Source: JBBAEA01 sp041656175 (GTDB taxonomy: Bacteria; Myxococcota_A; Bradymonadia; UBA4248). Taken from it: a DNA stretch of 18,837 nucleotides. The stretch is taken from NCBI GenBank assembly GCA_041656175.1, contig JBBAEA010000069.1, positions 1-18,837 on the forward strand. Reading direction: 5' to 3'. Below the pieces are notes generated by a model, which ran no database searches, was not told the DNA's origin, and was given only the letters and a program-made list of their open reading frames with translations. Each line of letters begins with the position of its first letter. Within the stretch, counting starts at the first letter, position 1. The position numbers and the translations under genes were made by a program. Shown here in pieces: positions 1-7,683 of the stretch.

Positions 1-2
1 CC

Positions 3-1535
3 CAGCACATCGGCATACTTATCGACCCAGAGAACTTCGACAACGCTCGACTTTTGGCGCTGTGCAAGGAAATCCGCCCGCTGTACGGCTTCGTTTGCCA
101 GCAACTCAGCGCTTTGGACGCCTACGACGAAGTCTTTTGGCCAGCAAAAACGCTCTCCCAAAACGCCGACAATCGTATGCACACCGATGCATGGATACGC
201 CTTATGCGCTCCTTTGCACGAAATGATATAGACTCCAGCATTCCAGATATTTATTGGGCAAACATCTTTGGCCCCCGAATTATCAACGAAATTCGAAGAA
301 AAGACGCGTGGAATGCTCTAGAAAGCCTCAACCTCTCCCAATATATCGACAACAACTTCCTCTACCTAAAGCTATCACCCTACCCGCAAAATCACCGCGA
401 TCCCGAATTCCTAGAACTGCAAGAAAAAATCGGTGACATACTCAGCCCACTCGCCTGCATACAAAAACCGCTACTACAAACGCGCCACGGAAACGCTCTG
501 CTCCTCAACGATCTTGCCCAAACCCGCGACCCACGCCTACTCCTTGGCCTTGCCACCAAAGACGGGCTCCCCACTTTCATATCGTTACTCCCCGAAGAAC
601 ACCGCGCCGAAATTCTAAGCGTCGCCGACGCACTAGCCTACCTACAACGCACCCAAGGCCAACGCCCTCGCTGTTATGGCGAATCACTTTGGCAAGATGA
701 GCGCGAAGAAAAACCTACTGAAAGCCAAGAACAAAGCGGCGAAAACGCTGAACAAGCACAAAGCAGCACTGAAGCTGCGCCCGAACAAGCAAGCCCCGTG
801 CCCACACAAGCCCAAGATAGCAAAACTCAAACCGCAGAGCAGAGCGCATTTAACTGGAACATCCGCACGCTCTCCCACAGCGGCCTACGTCTAGACCTCG
901 CTACGCTCCAACTAACACTCGATGACGCCAAAGACAAACAAAGCCTCGAACTTGGCATAAGCAACGTCCTACCACGCGCACAAACCCTACTCGGCATTTA
1001 CGCCGTTCGCATCAAAGACGAGCTACCCACTCTCATCATCGCCCACGACAAACTGCTGCAAAAACTCCCCCCCAACGCCAAGCCATTCCATATCACACTC
1101 GAGCTTCCCTTCCCGCAAAACGACGAACAACTCCGCATCTACGCCCCCATCCAATACAACATCGACGAGCCCATCGTCGACATCATCCACACACCCGACT
1201 CACTCTCCGTTATCGGCTCAAGCTCCTCCCAAGCCAACTCCCTCACCACCTGGCCCGTCGCCGCCCGCGTCCACATACACGAAAAAACCATCTACATTTC
1301 CATCACCAACACCACCCAAGAGTGCTGGGTCAGCTGGCAACTCTCCCTCATTCTCGCCGGCGCCCCCGACACGCCATTTGCGCACTACTACAACAACACC
1401 GCCCTCAACTCTGGCGAACGCGCCTACGCCCAACTCGACGCATCATTCATCAAAGACGCCAAAGCCCTCCAAATCCTACTCCGCGCAAACGCCACCTCCA
1501 ACACCGAACTCGCCACCTTTGACGCCAAAAATTAA
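3..1535 (+). CDS. Unrecognised protein, 3' part only (gene cut by left edge)
   Basis: The reading frame is open from base 3 of the window, so the true start lies upstream and the TTG at 54 is only an internal codon. About 510 residues are visible. The first ~200 residues look globular. They include a YWANIFGP segment followed by an alternating hydrophobic LKLSPYP stretch, which faintly recalls immunity-type (Imm52-like) proteins; I treat that only as a hint. Bases about 690-845 encode a linker rich in Glu, Gln, Ser, Ala and Pro. The C-terminal ~220 residues are beta-rich by eye and unknown to me. No signal peptide can be judged. Codon third positions drift strongly along the gene: G plus T falls from 21 of the first 60 visible codons to 6 of the last 60. 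A structured repeat begins 22 bp after the TAA stop. Function unknown. Confidence 0.8.
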   Translation, partial: QHIGILIDPENFDNARLLALCKEIRPLYGFVCQQLSALDAYDEVFWPAKTLSQNADNRMHTDAWIRLMRSFARNDIDSSIPDIYWANIFGPRIINEIRRKDAWNALESLNLSQYIDNNFLYLKLSPYPQNHRDPEFLELQEKIGDILSPLACIQKPLLQTRHGNALLLNDLAQTRDPRLLLGLATKDGLPTFISLLPEEHRAEILSVADALAYLQRTQGQRPRCYGESLWQDEREEKPTESQEQSGENAEQAQSSTEAAPEQASPVPTQAQDSKTQTAEQSAFNWNIRTLSHSGLRLDLATLQLTLDDAKDKQSLELGISNVLPRAQTLLGIYAVRIKDELPTLIIAHDKLLQKLPPNAKPFHITLELPFPQNDEQLRIYAPIQYNIDEPIVDIIHTPDSLSVIGSSSSQANSLTTWPVAARVHIHEKTIYISITNTTQECWVSWQLSLILAGAPDTPFAHYYNNTALNSGERAYAQLDASFIKDAKALQILLRANATSNTELATFDAKN

Positions 1536-1557
1536 AAAAATACGCTTTTTTAGCTTG

Positions 1558-1707
1558 CTGGGGGGCTTCGCCGCCCCTACGCGTAAGCTTCCCTCGGCAT
1601 GCGCCGCAAAGCGCTAGATTTTTTGCCTTGTTTCGGCTACTCGCCGAACCAACGCAAAAAATGCGCTTTGTGGCCCCTGCTTCGGGCGATCTTACGCTAC
1701 CCCCCAG
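1558..1707 (+). repeat. Structured 150-bp repeat element, copy A
   Basis: The ends are inverted: CTGGGGGG at 1558-1565 and CCCCCCAG at 1700-1707. The 5' part forms a G-run/C-run hairpin. GCGTAAG (1581-1587) pairs with CTTACGC (1691-1697). The inner hairpin (about 1603-1674) has GCAAAGCGC pairing with GCGCTTTG, a 3-nt bulge, a 13-bp stem with one C-C mismatch, a T-C mismatch, TTCGGC/GCCGAA (1632-1637/1643-1648) and loop TACTC. Copies B, C and D share this plan. It lies just after the stop of the first gene in the same orientation. All pairing was read by eye. Confidence 0.85.
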
Positions 1708-1901
1708 ATTCAATGCCATTCACCATCGCTCTACCATACGCCAACACGACATGCTGTGAACAACGCAAAAACAAAATACCTACATGCGTTATGTTCAAAG
1801 AGCTAGCCACTTTTGAAAAAATCTCTTATGTAATAGTAGAGGCAGTAAGCTGGTTGCTTGCTAACGCCGCCGTAACGCCCAGGTTGGGCCAATCCAGAAC
1901 A

Positions 1902-1907
1902 AAGGAG
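1902..1907 (+). promoter_or_regulatory. Ribosome binding site of hpf
   Basis: AAGGAG lies 5 bases before the ATG at 1913 and fixes that start. The 205 bp between repeat copy A and this gene hold no other gene I can support; a promoter must lie here but I see no convincing -35/-10 pair. Confidence 0.75.
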
Positions 1908-1912
1908 AAACG

Positions 1913-2518
1913 ATGCAGATCGATATCAGCTTCCGGCACATGGATCCATCTGATCCTCTCAAAGACTACGCTGACGAAAAGATCCGCCGCGTCATTCGCA
2001 AACATATCCGCGACGATTTCGACGCTCAGGTAACGCTCTCTATCGAAAAATTCCGTCATATCGCGAAGTTTCACCTCTCATATAAGGGAGTTTCGGTAAA
2101 ATGTGAGGAGTCCAGCGATGATATGTACACTTCCATCGACCTAGCCCTCGACAAACTAGAGCGCCAAATTCGTCGTTACAAAGACAAGCTTCGTACGCAC
2201 AAACCCGTGCGCTTCGAAGGACAACGCATCTTTGACGTCGCCGTTGTCGCAGCGCCCGAACCCATGGATTCCGAGGACTACGACGCGATAGACGAGGAAG
2301 TTGTCGAAGAAGATCTAGCCGGACAAAGCGCCAGCGCCAAGATCCTAAAACACGAAAAAATTGCTGTACAAACCATGAAAGTAGACGATGCCGTCATGAA
2401 GATTACGCTTGAGGATCTTCCTGTGCTGATCTTTATTAACGCCGAAACCGATGCACTCAATGTCATGTACAAATTAGAAAGTGGAGCTTACGCCCTTATT
2501 GACCCTAGCCTTAAGTAG
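1913..2518 (+). CDS. hpf: Long-form ribosome hibernation promoting factor
   Basis: The 201-residue protein matches the two-domain long HPF family. The S30AE/sigma-54-modulation fold occupies about residues 1-105: it starts MQIDISFRHMDPSD, and an alternating beta strand (AKFHLSYKGVSVKCEESSDDMY) leads into the helix SIDLALDKLERQIRRYKDKL. An acidic linker follows (about 110-138). The C-terminal dimerisation domain (about 139-201) contains VDDAVMKITLEDLPVLIFIN and ends YALIDPSLK. Family members bind the 30S decoding region and dimerise ribosomes into inactive 100S particles in stationary phase or stress. The start is set by AAGGAG 5 bases upstream. The gene appears to be transcribed alone, with a strong terminator after it. 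Third codon positions keep a steady composition (G plus T 26 of the first 60 codons, 28 of the last 60), unlike the preceding gene. Confidence 0.95.
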   Translation: MQIDISFRHMDPSDPLKDYADEKIRRVIRKHIRDDFDAQVTLSIEKFRHIAKFHLSYKGVSVKCEESSDDMYTSIDLALDKLERQIRRYKDKLRTHKPVRFEGQRIFDVAVVAAPEPMDSEDYDAIDEEVVEEDLAGQSASAKILKHEKIAVQTMKVDDAVMKITLEDLPVLIFINAETDALNVMYKLESGAYALIDPSLK

Positions 2519-2540
2519 CTCCCCTTAAACGCTTATACAG

Positions 2541-2573
2541 AAAAAGCTCGCCCTAAAAGGGCGAGCTTTTTTA
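2541..2573 (+). terminator. Bidirectional Rho-independent terminator after hpf
   Basis: A 13-bp perfect stem, AAAAAGCTCGCCC (2541-2553) with GGGCGAGCTTTTT (2559-2571), closes a TAAAA loop and runs into T residues. The A-run on the left gives a U-tract when read on the minus strand, so it can also stop transcription of the convergent small gene ending at 2668. Confidence 0.92.
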
Positions 2574-2667
2574 TGTAGTATGAGCATCAATCCACGCGTA
2601 CGCTAAGCGATAGCTTATGCACTTAAAACGAAGCGCTATTCCCAAGTTTCAGCGTCCGTAACTCAGC

Positions 2668-2943
2668 TTACTGCACTTGCTCGACACAAGTACCTATCAC
2701 GATTTGGCAATCGTCTGAACAACGTGGCGTACCGCTAAGCCAAGTTTTGTCCGCATTGTATGCGCGGCAATCGCTGTAACCAGGTCGAAAATACTCGCCA
2801 TCGCATACCTCGCCGCCATCCAAGTGACCATTACCACATATGATGACATCGTCGTATTCCTCAACTTCATTACACGCGAGCGCAAAGGTAAAAGTCACAA
2901 AAACCAAAAACAACATCGTCAATAAAAGCGAATACTTCTTCAT
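2668..2943 (-). CDS. Small secreted cysteine-rich protein with one CGNG module
   Basis: This 91-residue protein has an N-terminal signal (MKKYSLLLTMLFLVFVTFTFALAC). The Cys after ALA makes it a possible lipoprotein, although ALAC is not an ideal lipobox. The mature part is a single module, CGNGHLDGGEVCDG followed by spaced cysteines (C-R-A-Y, RCSDDCQ, TCVE). It matches the DUF4215-like, Myxococcus-type Cys-rich repeat. The same module occurs twice inside the large lipoprotein at 4115-7036, so this looks like a stand-alone version. The start is supported by AAGGAG 6 bases before the ATG. It is convergent with hpf and shares its terminator. Expected location is periplasm or cell surface; function unknown. 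Confidence 0.8.
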   Translation of the reverse strand: MKKYSLLLTMLFLVFVTFTFALACNEVEEYDDVIICGNGHLDGGEVCDGEYFRPGYSDCRAYNADKTWLSGTPRCSDDCQIVIGTCVEQVQ

Positions 2944-3045
2944 TATTTCTCCTTAAAATAGCCTTGCCCCCCTTAACTTCAACATACTGATCTCGCACAC
3001 GCATGACAAGTTACAAATGCAAATACATCGGATTTTTGCGCTAAA

Positions 3046-3112
3046 GACTTGATTTTTTAGGAATCAGTCCATAAACAAGGCAGGGCGCGGTCGAATTATT
3101 TTGGACCGCCCC
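3046..3112 (+). other. Two hairpins in the esterase leader
   Basis: GACT-T-GATT (3046-3054) can pair with AATCAGTC (3062-3069) with one bulged T. GGG-C-GCGGTC (3083-3092) can pair with GACCGCCCC (3104-3112) with one bulged C. Neither is followed by a T-tract, so a plain terminator is unlikely. They lie in the 240-bp divergent region between the small Cys-rich gene and the esterase and could be leader structures or operators. Confidence 0.35.
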
Positions 3113-3183
3113 AACTACTGAGCAAATACCATTATTTCGGGCATCGTTGTCCTCTGGTTTTGCCCAAATGACAGGAGTTTTAA

Positions 3184-3975
3184 ATGGGAAAAATTAAGGT
3201 GATCAAGGATTTCTATTCACCACTCGATAAAATAAACCGCACTATCCGCATATATACGCCAGATTCATACGACGATAAGAAGAAAAAGCGCTATCCCGTC
3301 GCTTATATGACGGATGGACAAAATATTTTCTCGGATCCACGTTCAGCGCTTTTCCACACATGGTGCGTTAACACCACGCTCGAATCACTCTGGGAGTCGG
3401 GAGAACTTGAGAGAGAGTGGATTGTCGTTGGCATCGATCATCTACCCGACCGCTTCGCGGAGTACACGCCTTGGGTTTTTCCCGCTGCGCGCATCATCGA
3501 CGCGCAAGGACGAAAGTTTCTCAATAACCTCACGGAGTTTATTGTTCCCTTTATTAACCAAGAGTACAGAACACTAAGTGGCCCCGAGAACACCGCGCTC
3601 ATCGGTGCATCGCTTGGTGGACTCATGGCGCTCTTTTGTGCACGCGAGCGCCCCGATGTGATCGGGCGTATCGGCGCTGTATCGCCTTCACTGATGTGGT
3701 CGGATTTTAAGAGCTTTGAGCACTGGGATAGCAGGTACGATATGTGGACCAAGATCTATCTCGATATGGGAAGCGATGAACGCATTACGGTGCAGGGGAT
3801 TTACCTCGATTACGCCTCGGTAACCTACGACTTCTATAAGCATTTGCGCACCTTAGGCTACGCCGATCACGAGGTTCACCTCTTTATAGAAAACGGCGGG
3901 AAGCATCACGAAATAGACTGGGCGCGCCGCTTTCCTCATATCGCCAAAACCTTGTTAAACGATAATTTTGAATAG
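3184..3975 (+). CDS. Alpha/beta-hydrolase esterase (esterase D / enterochelin-esterase-like)
   Basis: This 263-residue protein belongs to the PF00756-type putative esterases. It begins with a beta-rich section (IRIYTPDSYDD), then PVAYMTDGQNIF (about 38-49). The nucleophile elbow GASLGG is at 141-146 with Ser143. A probable acid lies in DMGSDE (194-199), and a C-terminal His lies in GGKHHEIDW (238-246). There is no signal peptide, so it should be cytoplasmic. Family members hydrolyse ester bonds in siderophores, acyl chains or carbohydrate esters; the substrate here cannot be told. The start is supported by AGGAG about 8 bases before the ATG at 3184. It seems to be transcribed alone, divergent from the small Cys-rich gene and convergent with the large lipoprotein gene. 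Confidence 0.87.
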   Translation: MGKIKVIKDFYSPLDKINRTIRIYTPDSYDDKKKKRYPVAYMTDGQNIFSDPRSALFHTWCVNTTLESLWESGELEREWIVVGIDHLPDRFAEYTPWVFPAARIIDAQGRKFLNNLTEFIVPFINQEYRTLSGPENTALIGASLGGLMALFCARERPDVIGRIGAVSPSLMWSDFKSFEHWDSRYDMWTKIYLDMGSDERITVQGIYLDYASVTYDFYKHLRTLGYADHEVHLFIENGGKHHEIDWARRFPHIAKTLLNDNFE

Positions 3976-3987
3976 ACGCAAACTCAG

Positions 3988-4025
3988 CAAAAAACAAGCA
4001 CTTTATTTTGGCTAAAGCGCTTGTT
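3988..4025 (-). terminator. Terminator for the large Cys-rich lipoprotein gene (minus strand)
   Basis: AACAAGC-A-CTTTA (3993-4005) pairs with TAAAG-C-GCTTGTT (4013-4025) with a single A-C mismatch. The A-run before 3993 becomes a U-tract when read on the minus strand, so it fits termination of the gene whose stop is at 4115. It may also slow transcription from the esterase side. Confidence 0.6.
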
Positions 4026-4043
4026 ACTGCTACTTAAAATTTT

Positions 4044-4095
4044 AAAGCAGAGAACAGCTTTGCAGCTTTCATTTTGCAAATTCTGTTCTGGCTTT
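4044..4095. other. Long imperfect hairpin between convergent genes
   Basis: AAAGC (4044-4048) pairs with GCTTT (4091-4095), AGAACAG (4051-4057) with CTGTTCT (4083-4089), and an inner TTTGCA with TGCAAA. It lies between the convergent stops at 3975 and 4115 and probably helps termination or mRNA 3'-end protection. Confidence 0.5.
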
Positions 4096-4114
4096 AATCT
4101 TAAAAAGCCTCATC

Positions 4115-7036
4115 TTAGTCGCTAGAAAGTGTATATTCATGGGTTTCAGCTGCACTCAATTGGGTGTCGGCTAAAATCGGAATAGGCTCCCCCCCATGCT
4201 CGCCTAAGCGGCAAGCGTACCACTGCGTCGATTCCAATTCGCTGAACTCAAAAGCGCAGCGATAAACACCAGCAGGGCTACTACCACTTGTAATACCTGT
4301 TACCCCAAACTCTTTATTGAAAGCACCACAACTTTGGCATTCGGAGTTGTAGATGCCAGCCTTAGAGATGGGCCAGTCAACAACATTATTATTGAGTGCA
4401 CCGCAAACGATACGCGCTTTGTAATTATTTTCGCTCTTGCCGCCAGCTGGTAGAATTCGGCCGTAGGCCAGCTTCCCAGCGGAATCTGCGTACTGGAAGT
4501 TACACCACGAAAAAGGCGTAGTGCAGCTTTTCGTTTCGACATTGCACAGTGGCTTGTGTGCCTCGTTGCAGTCATCAGAATTTCGACATTCAACGCAGCG
4601 AGCAGCGCTTACATCACAATGCGCTGGAGTAGTGCCCTCGCCGCAAACGGCGAGTTCTTTCCATAAACCGGATTGGCATTGTTGGAGTTTTTGGCCATCG
4701 CAGCGATGTACAGAGCCTTCACATTCTGTAATTAATAAAGCACGAGTTTGTCCAATATTTACTGTGGTATCAGGGCGCAAGATGATAGGCGCACCGCCTT
4801 CTGGCGTACAAATAAGATCGCTTCTATCAATATTAAATACGAAGCTACAAGCATAGTTGCCCGCCGGTCCATCGATACTCGTAGTCATATACTCAACATT
4901 ATATTTGCAGGTCGTTTCTTTGTCACATTCGTTGTTAATGTGTGCAAAAACCTTAATAGGCCATGTGCTAACGGGGTTTGCAACATTTCCGCATGCGACG
5001 TACGCCGTTTTCACGTCCTTGCCCTCTGGTAACAGTATTTGCCCATAGGCAATTTTATCGTTCAGATCGATGCTGGCGAAACTGCACCAAGTGGGTAAGA
5101 CCTCTGGTCGTTCTACACATCCTGAGCCTGGTACGCATTCTTGGGTAGCATCACAATCTTGAATACTCCATGTCCCGCCGATGCAACGCCTACTCGTATT
5201 CCCTTCACAAAGCACGCTCCCAGACTCGCAAGGTGCAACGCAGGAGCTGTAGTCGTTGGTACAATTAGGTTTACACTTAACAACACCTGTTGCGCCTTCA
5301 CCAAACTCATCCACGCAACTACGATTTAACATAGGCCCATCGCATTCTTCACTGTTATTAATTTTGTTATCACCGCAGTACTTGCAATCTGTTGTTATAA
5401 AACCGTCACAAGTGCCTTTACACTTAAGTGTTCCTGTCGCATCGCTTTTGCCTAAAACGCTCGCACAAGTATTCGATCCTAGTTTCGAGGCATCACAAAG
5501 CTCGCCTTCATCTAATTTTCCGTTACCGCAGTTGGGCTCGCAGGCGGTGCTTGTGCAAGTATTCGAACTACCGCAATCCTGCGAACTGATCACAACATAG
5601 TTTCGACACTCTTTGCGAACATTGCCGTCGCAAAACACACCGTTTTGTGTGCACTCCTTTTCGTAGCAGCCAGCAATGTTATCTTTTTTCGTGCAAACAG
5701 TTTCGCTAGTACAGGGTTTTGGCACATAGGCATTGTTTGTACATGTACTAAGCTGAGATATAGTGTCGCAACGCGTTTCCCCATTGTTACAGATCTTTGC
5801 AACACAAGCTTTTACTGCATTATCGCAGATTTCCATGTTCGTACATGTTTTCTGAAGCTCCCAAGCATTGTTTTTACAAATCGAAAGTTTTTGACCATCG
5901 CAGTTCGCTTCGTCTTCTGTGCAAACTTTTGTTACACACGACGCCGTTGTGCCTGAGGCGATACAGCGTTCCGTGCTAGTACAACTTTTTTCGTTGGTAA
6001 AAGTGTTGTTTGTACATTTTTCGACATTATTATTAAGGCATCGCTGTTCATTATTGTTACAAACAACACCTACACAATCATCATTAGCACACATCTGTGC
6101 AGCAGTACATGTTTTAGAAATTTTCCAATCGTTGTTTTCACATAGTTCTACGTTATTATTGAAACATCGTTTTTCGTTATCAAGGCACTTTTTGCTCACG
6201 CAGGCTTTACTTGTGTTACTACAAATTTCAGCATCTGGGCAAGTATATAATAAACTCCACTGATTATTTTTGCATATTTCTAAATCATTATTATTACATC
6301 GCACGGCACTGTCTTCGCAGATTTTAGTGACACAGTTGTCTTTCTCACAATACTGATCGCCGCAATCTTTAGATAAATTGTACACTCCCGCTTCGCATTT
6401 TAGTAACTGGTTATTATCACAGAGAAGATCGCCATCGTAGCAGCCCTTGGGCTTACATATGCGCTTCTCGGCGTCACATATAGTATCCTCCTTACAATCA
6501 CTAATTTGCATCCAACTGCCGATAGTACAAAGCTGTAGCTGTTGGCCCTCGCATCGCGCTTCTCCCTCGCTGCATGTAGGTTCTAGCTCTTCGCAGGCAA
6601 GTTTTTGAGCATTGCAGGCTTGTTTTTCGGTGCAGGGGTATTCATTCCATTGGTTTGCGTTACAAACCTTGAGTACATTCAATTCACACTTCGCTGTACC
6701 CTCCACACAAATCTCCGCTACGCACCTATCGTTGCTGCAAAACCTACCCTCTCCACACTGCTCTTTTACAACCCAGTCTCCATCGCGGCACTGCTGCACC
6801 GCGTTAGCCGAACAACGCAAAACGTCACCCATACACCAAGCAGCAACACAGCCCTCCGCTTCTGCATCACAGCGCTGCCCGCTCGCGCACACTTTAGATT
6901 GAACCCATGTTTCGCTTTCACAAACATAGAGCGTTTGACCGCGGCATTCATAGCCACCTCGGCAGTCCACTGCCTCTGCACACGAAATCGCAAGAAGTGA
7001 TATCATCATACAAAAGAGCAAAAAACCTTGCTTCAT
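4115..7036 (-). CDS. Large modular cysteine-rich surface lipoprotein
   Basis: The 973-residue protein starts with a hydrophobic signal and Cys (MKQGFLLFCMMISLLAISC), suggesting a lipoprotein. Eleven ~42-residue Cys modules follow (about residues 24-480), each with about six cysteines and the pattern C-x5-7-C-(D/N)-xx-L-xx-C-xx-xxW-x-C-x-E-x-C-x-C. Then come two CGNGKLDEGELCD-type modules and a twelfth Cys module. A ~120-residue domain (about 650-769, WCSFASID, KIAYGQIL, WPIKVF) is followed by a thirteenth Cys module, and the same domain returns at the C-terminus (844-973, WCNFQYAD, KLAYGRIL, WPISKA). It is rich in Asn and in disulfide-forming Cys, as expected for an exposed protein. The start is set by GAGGGA upstream of the ATG. 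Transcription appears single-gene. Binding or adhesion is a guess; no enzyme motif was seen. Confidence 0.85.
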   Translation of the reverse strand: MKQGFLLFCMMISLLAISCAEAVDCRGGYECRGQTLYVCESETWVQSKVCASGQRCDAEAEGCVAAWCMGDVLRCSANAVQQCRDGDWVVKEQCGEGRFCSNDRCVAEICVEGTAKCELNVLKVCNANQWNEYPCTEKQACNAQKLACEELEPTCSEGEARCEGQQLQLCTIGSWMQISDCKEDTICDAEKRICKPKGCYDGDLLCDNNQLLKCEAGVYNLSKDCGDQYCEKDNCVTKICEDSAVRCNNNDLEICKNNQWSLLYTCPDAEICSNTSKACVSKKCLDNEKRCFNNNVELCENNDWKISKTCTAAQMCANDDCVGVVCNNNEQRCLNNNVEKCTNNTFTNEKSCTSTERCIASGTTASCVTKVCTEDEANCDGQKLSICKNNAWELQKTCTNMEICDNAVKACVAKICNNGETRCDTISQLSTCTNNAYVPKPCTSETVCTKKDNIAGCYEKECTQNGVFCDGNVRKECRNYVVISSQDCGSSNTCTSTACEPNCGNGKLDEGELCDASKLGSNTCASVLGKSDATGTLKCKGTCDGFITTDCKYCGDNKINNSEECDGPMLNRSCVDEFGEGATGVVKCKPNCTNDYSSCVAPCESGSVLCEGNTSRRCIGGTWSIQDCDATQECVPGSGCVERPEVLPTWCSFASIDLNDKIAYGQILLPEGKDVKTAYVACGNVANPVSTWPIKVFAHINNECDKETTCKYNVEYMTTSIDGPAGNYACSFVFNIDRSDLICTPEGGAPIILRPDTTVNIGQTRALLITECEGSVHRCDGQKLQQCQSGLWKELAVCGEGTTPAHCDVSAARCVECRNSDDCNEAHKPLCNVETKSCTTPFSWCNFQYADSAGKLAYGRILPAGGKSENNYKARIVCGALNNNVVDWPISKAGIYNSECQSCGAFNKEFGVTGITSGSSPAGVYRCAFEFSELESTQWYACRLGEHGGEPIPILADTQLSAAETHEYTLSSD

Positions 7037-7094
7037 AGCTTCCCTCTAAGATTAAAGCCAAAAACCCAGCAGCTACAGTCCCCTTTTACAGTGG

Positions 7095-7184
7095 GCTCAT
7101 GTAACTGTATTCTAGCGCCTGAGGCTTTGATTGCAAGATTTTTTCTCGTAGATTTATGCTTGCAAAGCATCATTCTACATGAGC
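7095..7184. other. Inverted repeat in the gene-free stretch 7037-7683
   Basis: GCTCATGTA (7095-7103) is matched by TACATGAGC (7176-7184), and within the loop ATGCTT-GCA-AAGCAT (7156-7170) is a perfect small hairpin. It sits 60-150 bp upstream of the large lipoprotein gene (minus strand) and may be part of its leader. The rest of this gene-free stretch holds repeat copy B and the hairpin at 7610-7648; I see no gene in it. Confidence 0.4.
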
Positions 7185-7288
7185 ATGCGCAGAACTTGTA
7201 TTTTAGCCTACGCTTTTCGTGTTTTGCAAAATTTAATTTTGCGTATTCCTTGGGATACTCTGAATAATTCAGATCTAAACGGGGCGTT

Positions 7289-7303
7289 GCGGGGTGTCCC
7301 CGC
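7289..7303. other. GC-rich hairpin beside repeat copy B
   Basis: GCGGGG (7289-7294), loop TGT, CCCCGC (7298-7303) forms a perfect 6-bp stem immediately outside copy B. No other copy of the element has a hairpin of this kind at this side. Confidence 0.5.
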
Positions 7304-7305
7304 AG

Positions 7306-7452
7306 AGGGGGTAGCGCGGGATCGCCGAGAAAAATGCGCTACGAACGCATCTTGTGCGGTGGATGCGCGAATAGCAAATACACCGCACAAGATTTCGCGT
7401 TCGTTGTCGCATTTTGCGAGGAAGCCCGCGCGTAGGGGGAAACTTCCCCCAC
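7306..7452 (-). repeat. Structured 147-bp repeat element, copy B
   Basis: Read on the minus strand, it starts GTGGGGG and has the small hairpin GGGGGAA/TTCCCCC. The closing stem GCGCGGG/CCCGCGC occupies 7314-7320 and 7425-7431. CGAACGC pairs with GCGTTCG, and a GAA bulge follows. The 13-bp stem ATCTTGTGCGGTG/CACCGCACAAGAT is perfect. Then come the T-C mismatch, a weaker 6-bp apical stem, and the loop TATTC (plus-strand GAATA at 7369-7373). This is the most diverged copy, yet its pairing is kept by compensatory changes. Unlike the other three it does not follow a gene; it lies between divergent genes, 270 bp upstream of the large lipoprotein start. Confidence 0.8.
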
Positions 7453-7609
7453 AAAAAAACACGAACAATGAGTCCGCGCTTCAAGTAGTTTAGCCCAAGA
7501 CTTTCGTGCCTACCATAGATATTCGGCTAAGAACCTAGCTATGGAAGCGCAAGAGCGAAAAAAATGAAAATATATATTGAGACCCTAACGACCTTGTATT
7601 AGACTAGTC

Positions 7610-7650
7610 TTGCCTTGTAGAGCTTGGGGCTAAGCAAGGCAAATTTTTTA
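7610..7650 (+). terminator. Terminator-like hairpin in the protease leader
   Basis: TTGCCTTG (7610-7617) pairs perfectly with CAAGGCAA (7635-7642) and is followed by ATTTTTTATT. This is the form of an intrinsic terminator on the plus strand, yet no plus-strand gene lies upstream between 3975 and this point. It could therefore be an attenuator in the leader of the protease gene, whose ATG is 34 bp downstream. Confidence 0.55.
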
Positions 7651-7683
7651 TTCAGGCGTCATTTTGGCGCTGAGGGCTGGTCG

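Noticed and set aside
54..1535. Start of the first gene at TTG 54
   Set aside because: The frame is open to the left edge and the residues before it look coding.
1599..2033. Open frame across repeat copy A and the hpf leader
   Set aside because: It overlaps the structured repeat and hpf in another frame and has no recognisable protein features.
7624..7683. Upstream TTG start for the protease
   Set aside because: It would place 20 residues before a good signal peptide and lies within the terminator-like hairpin.
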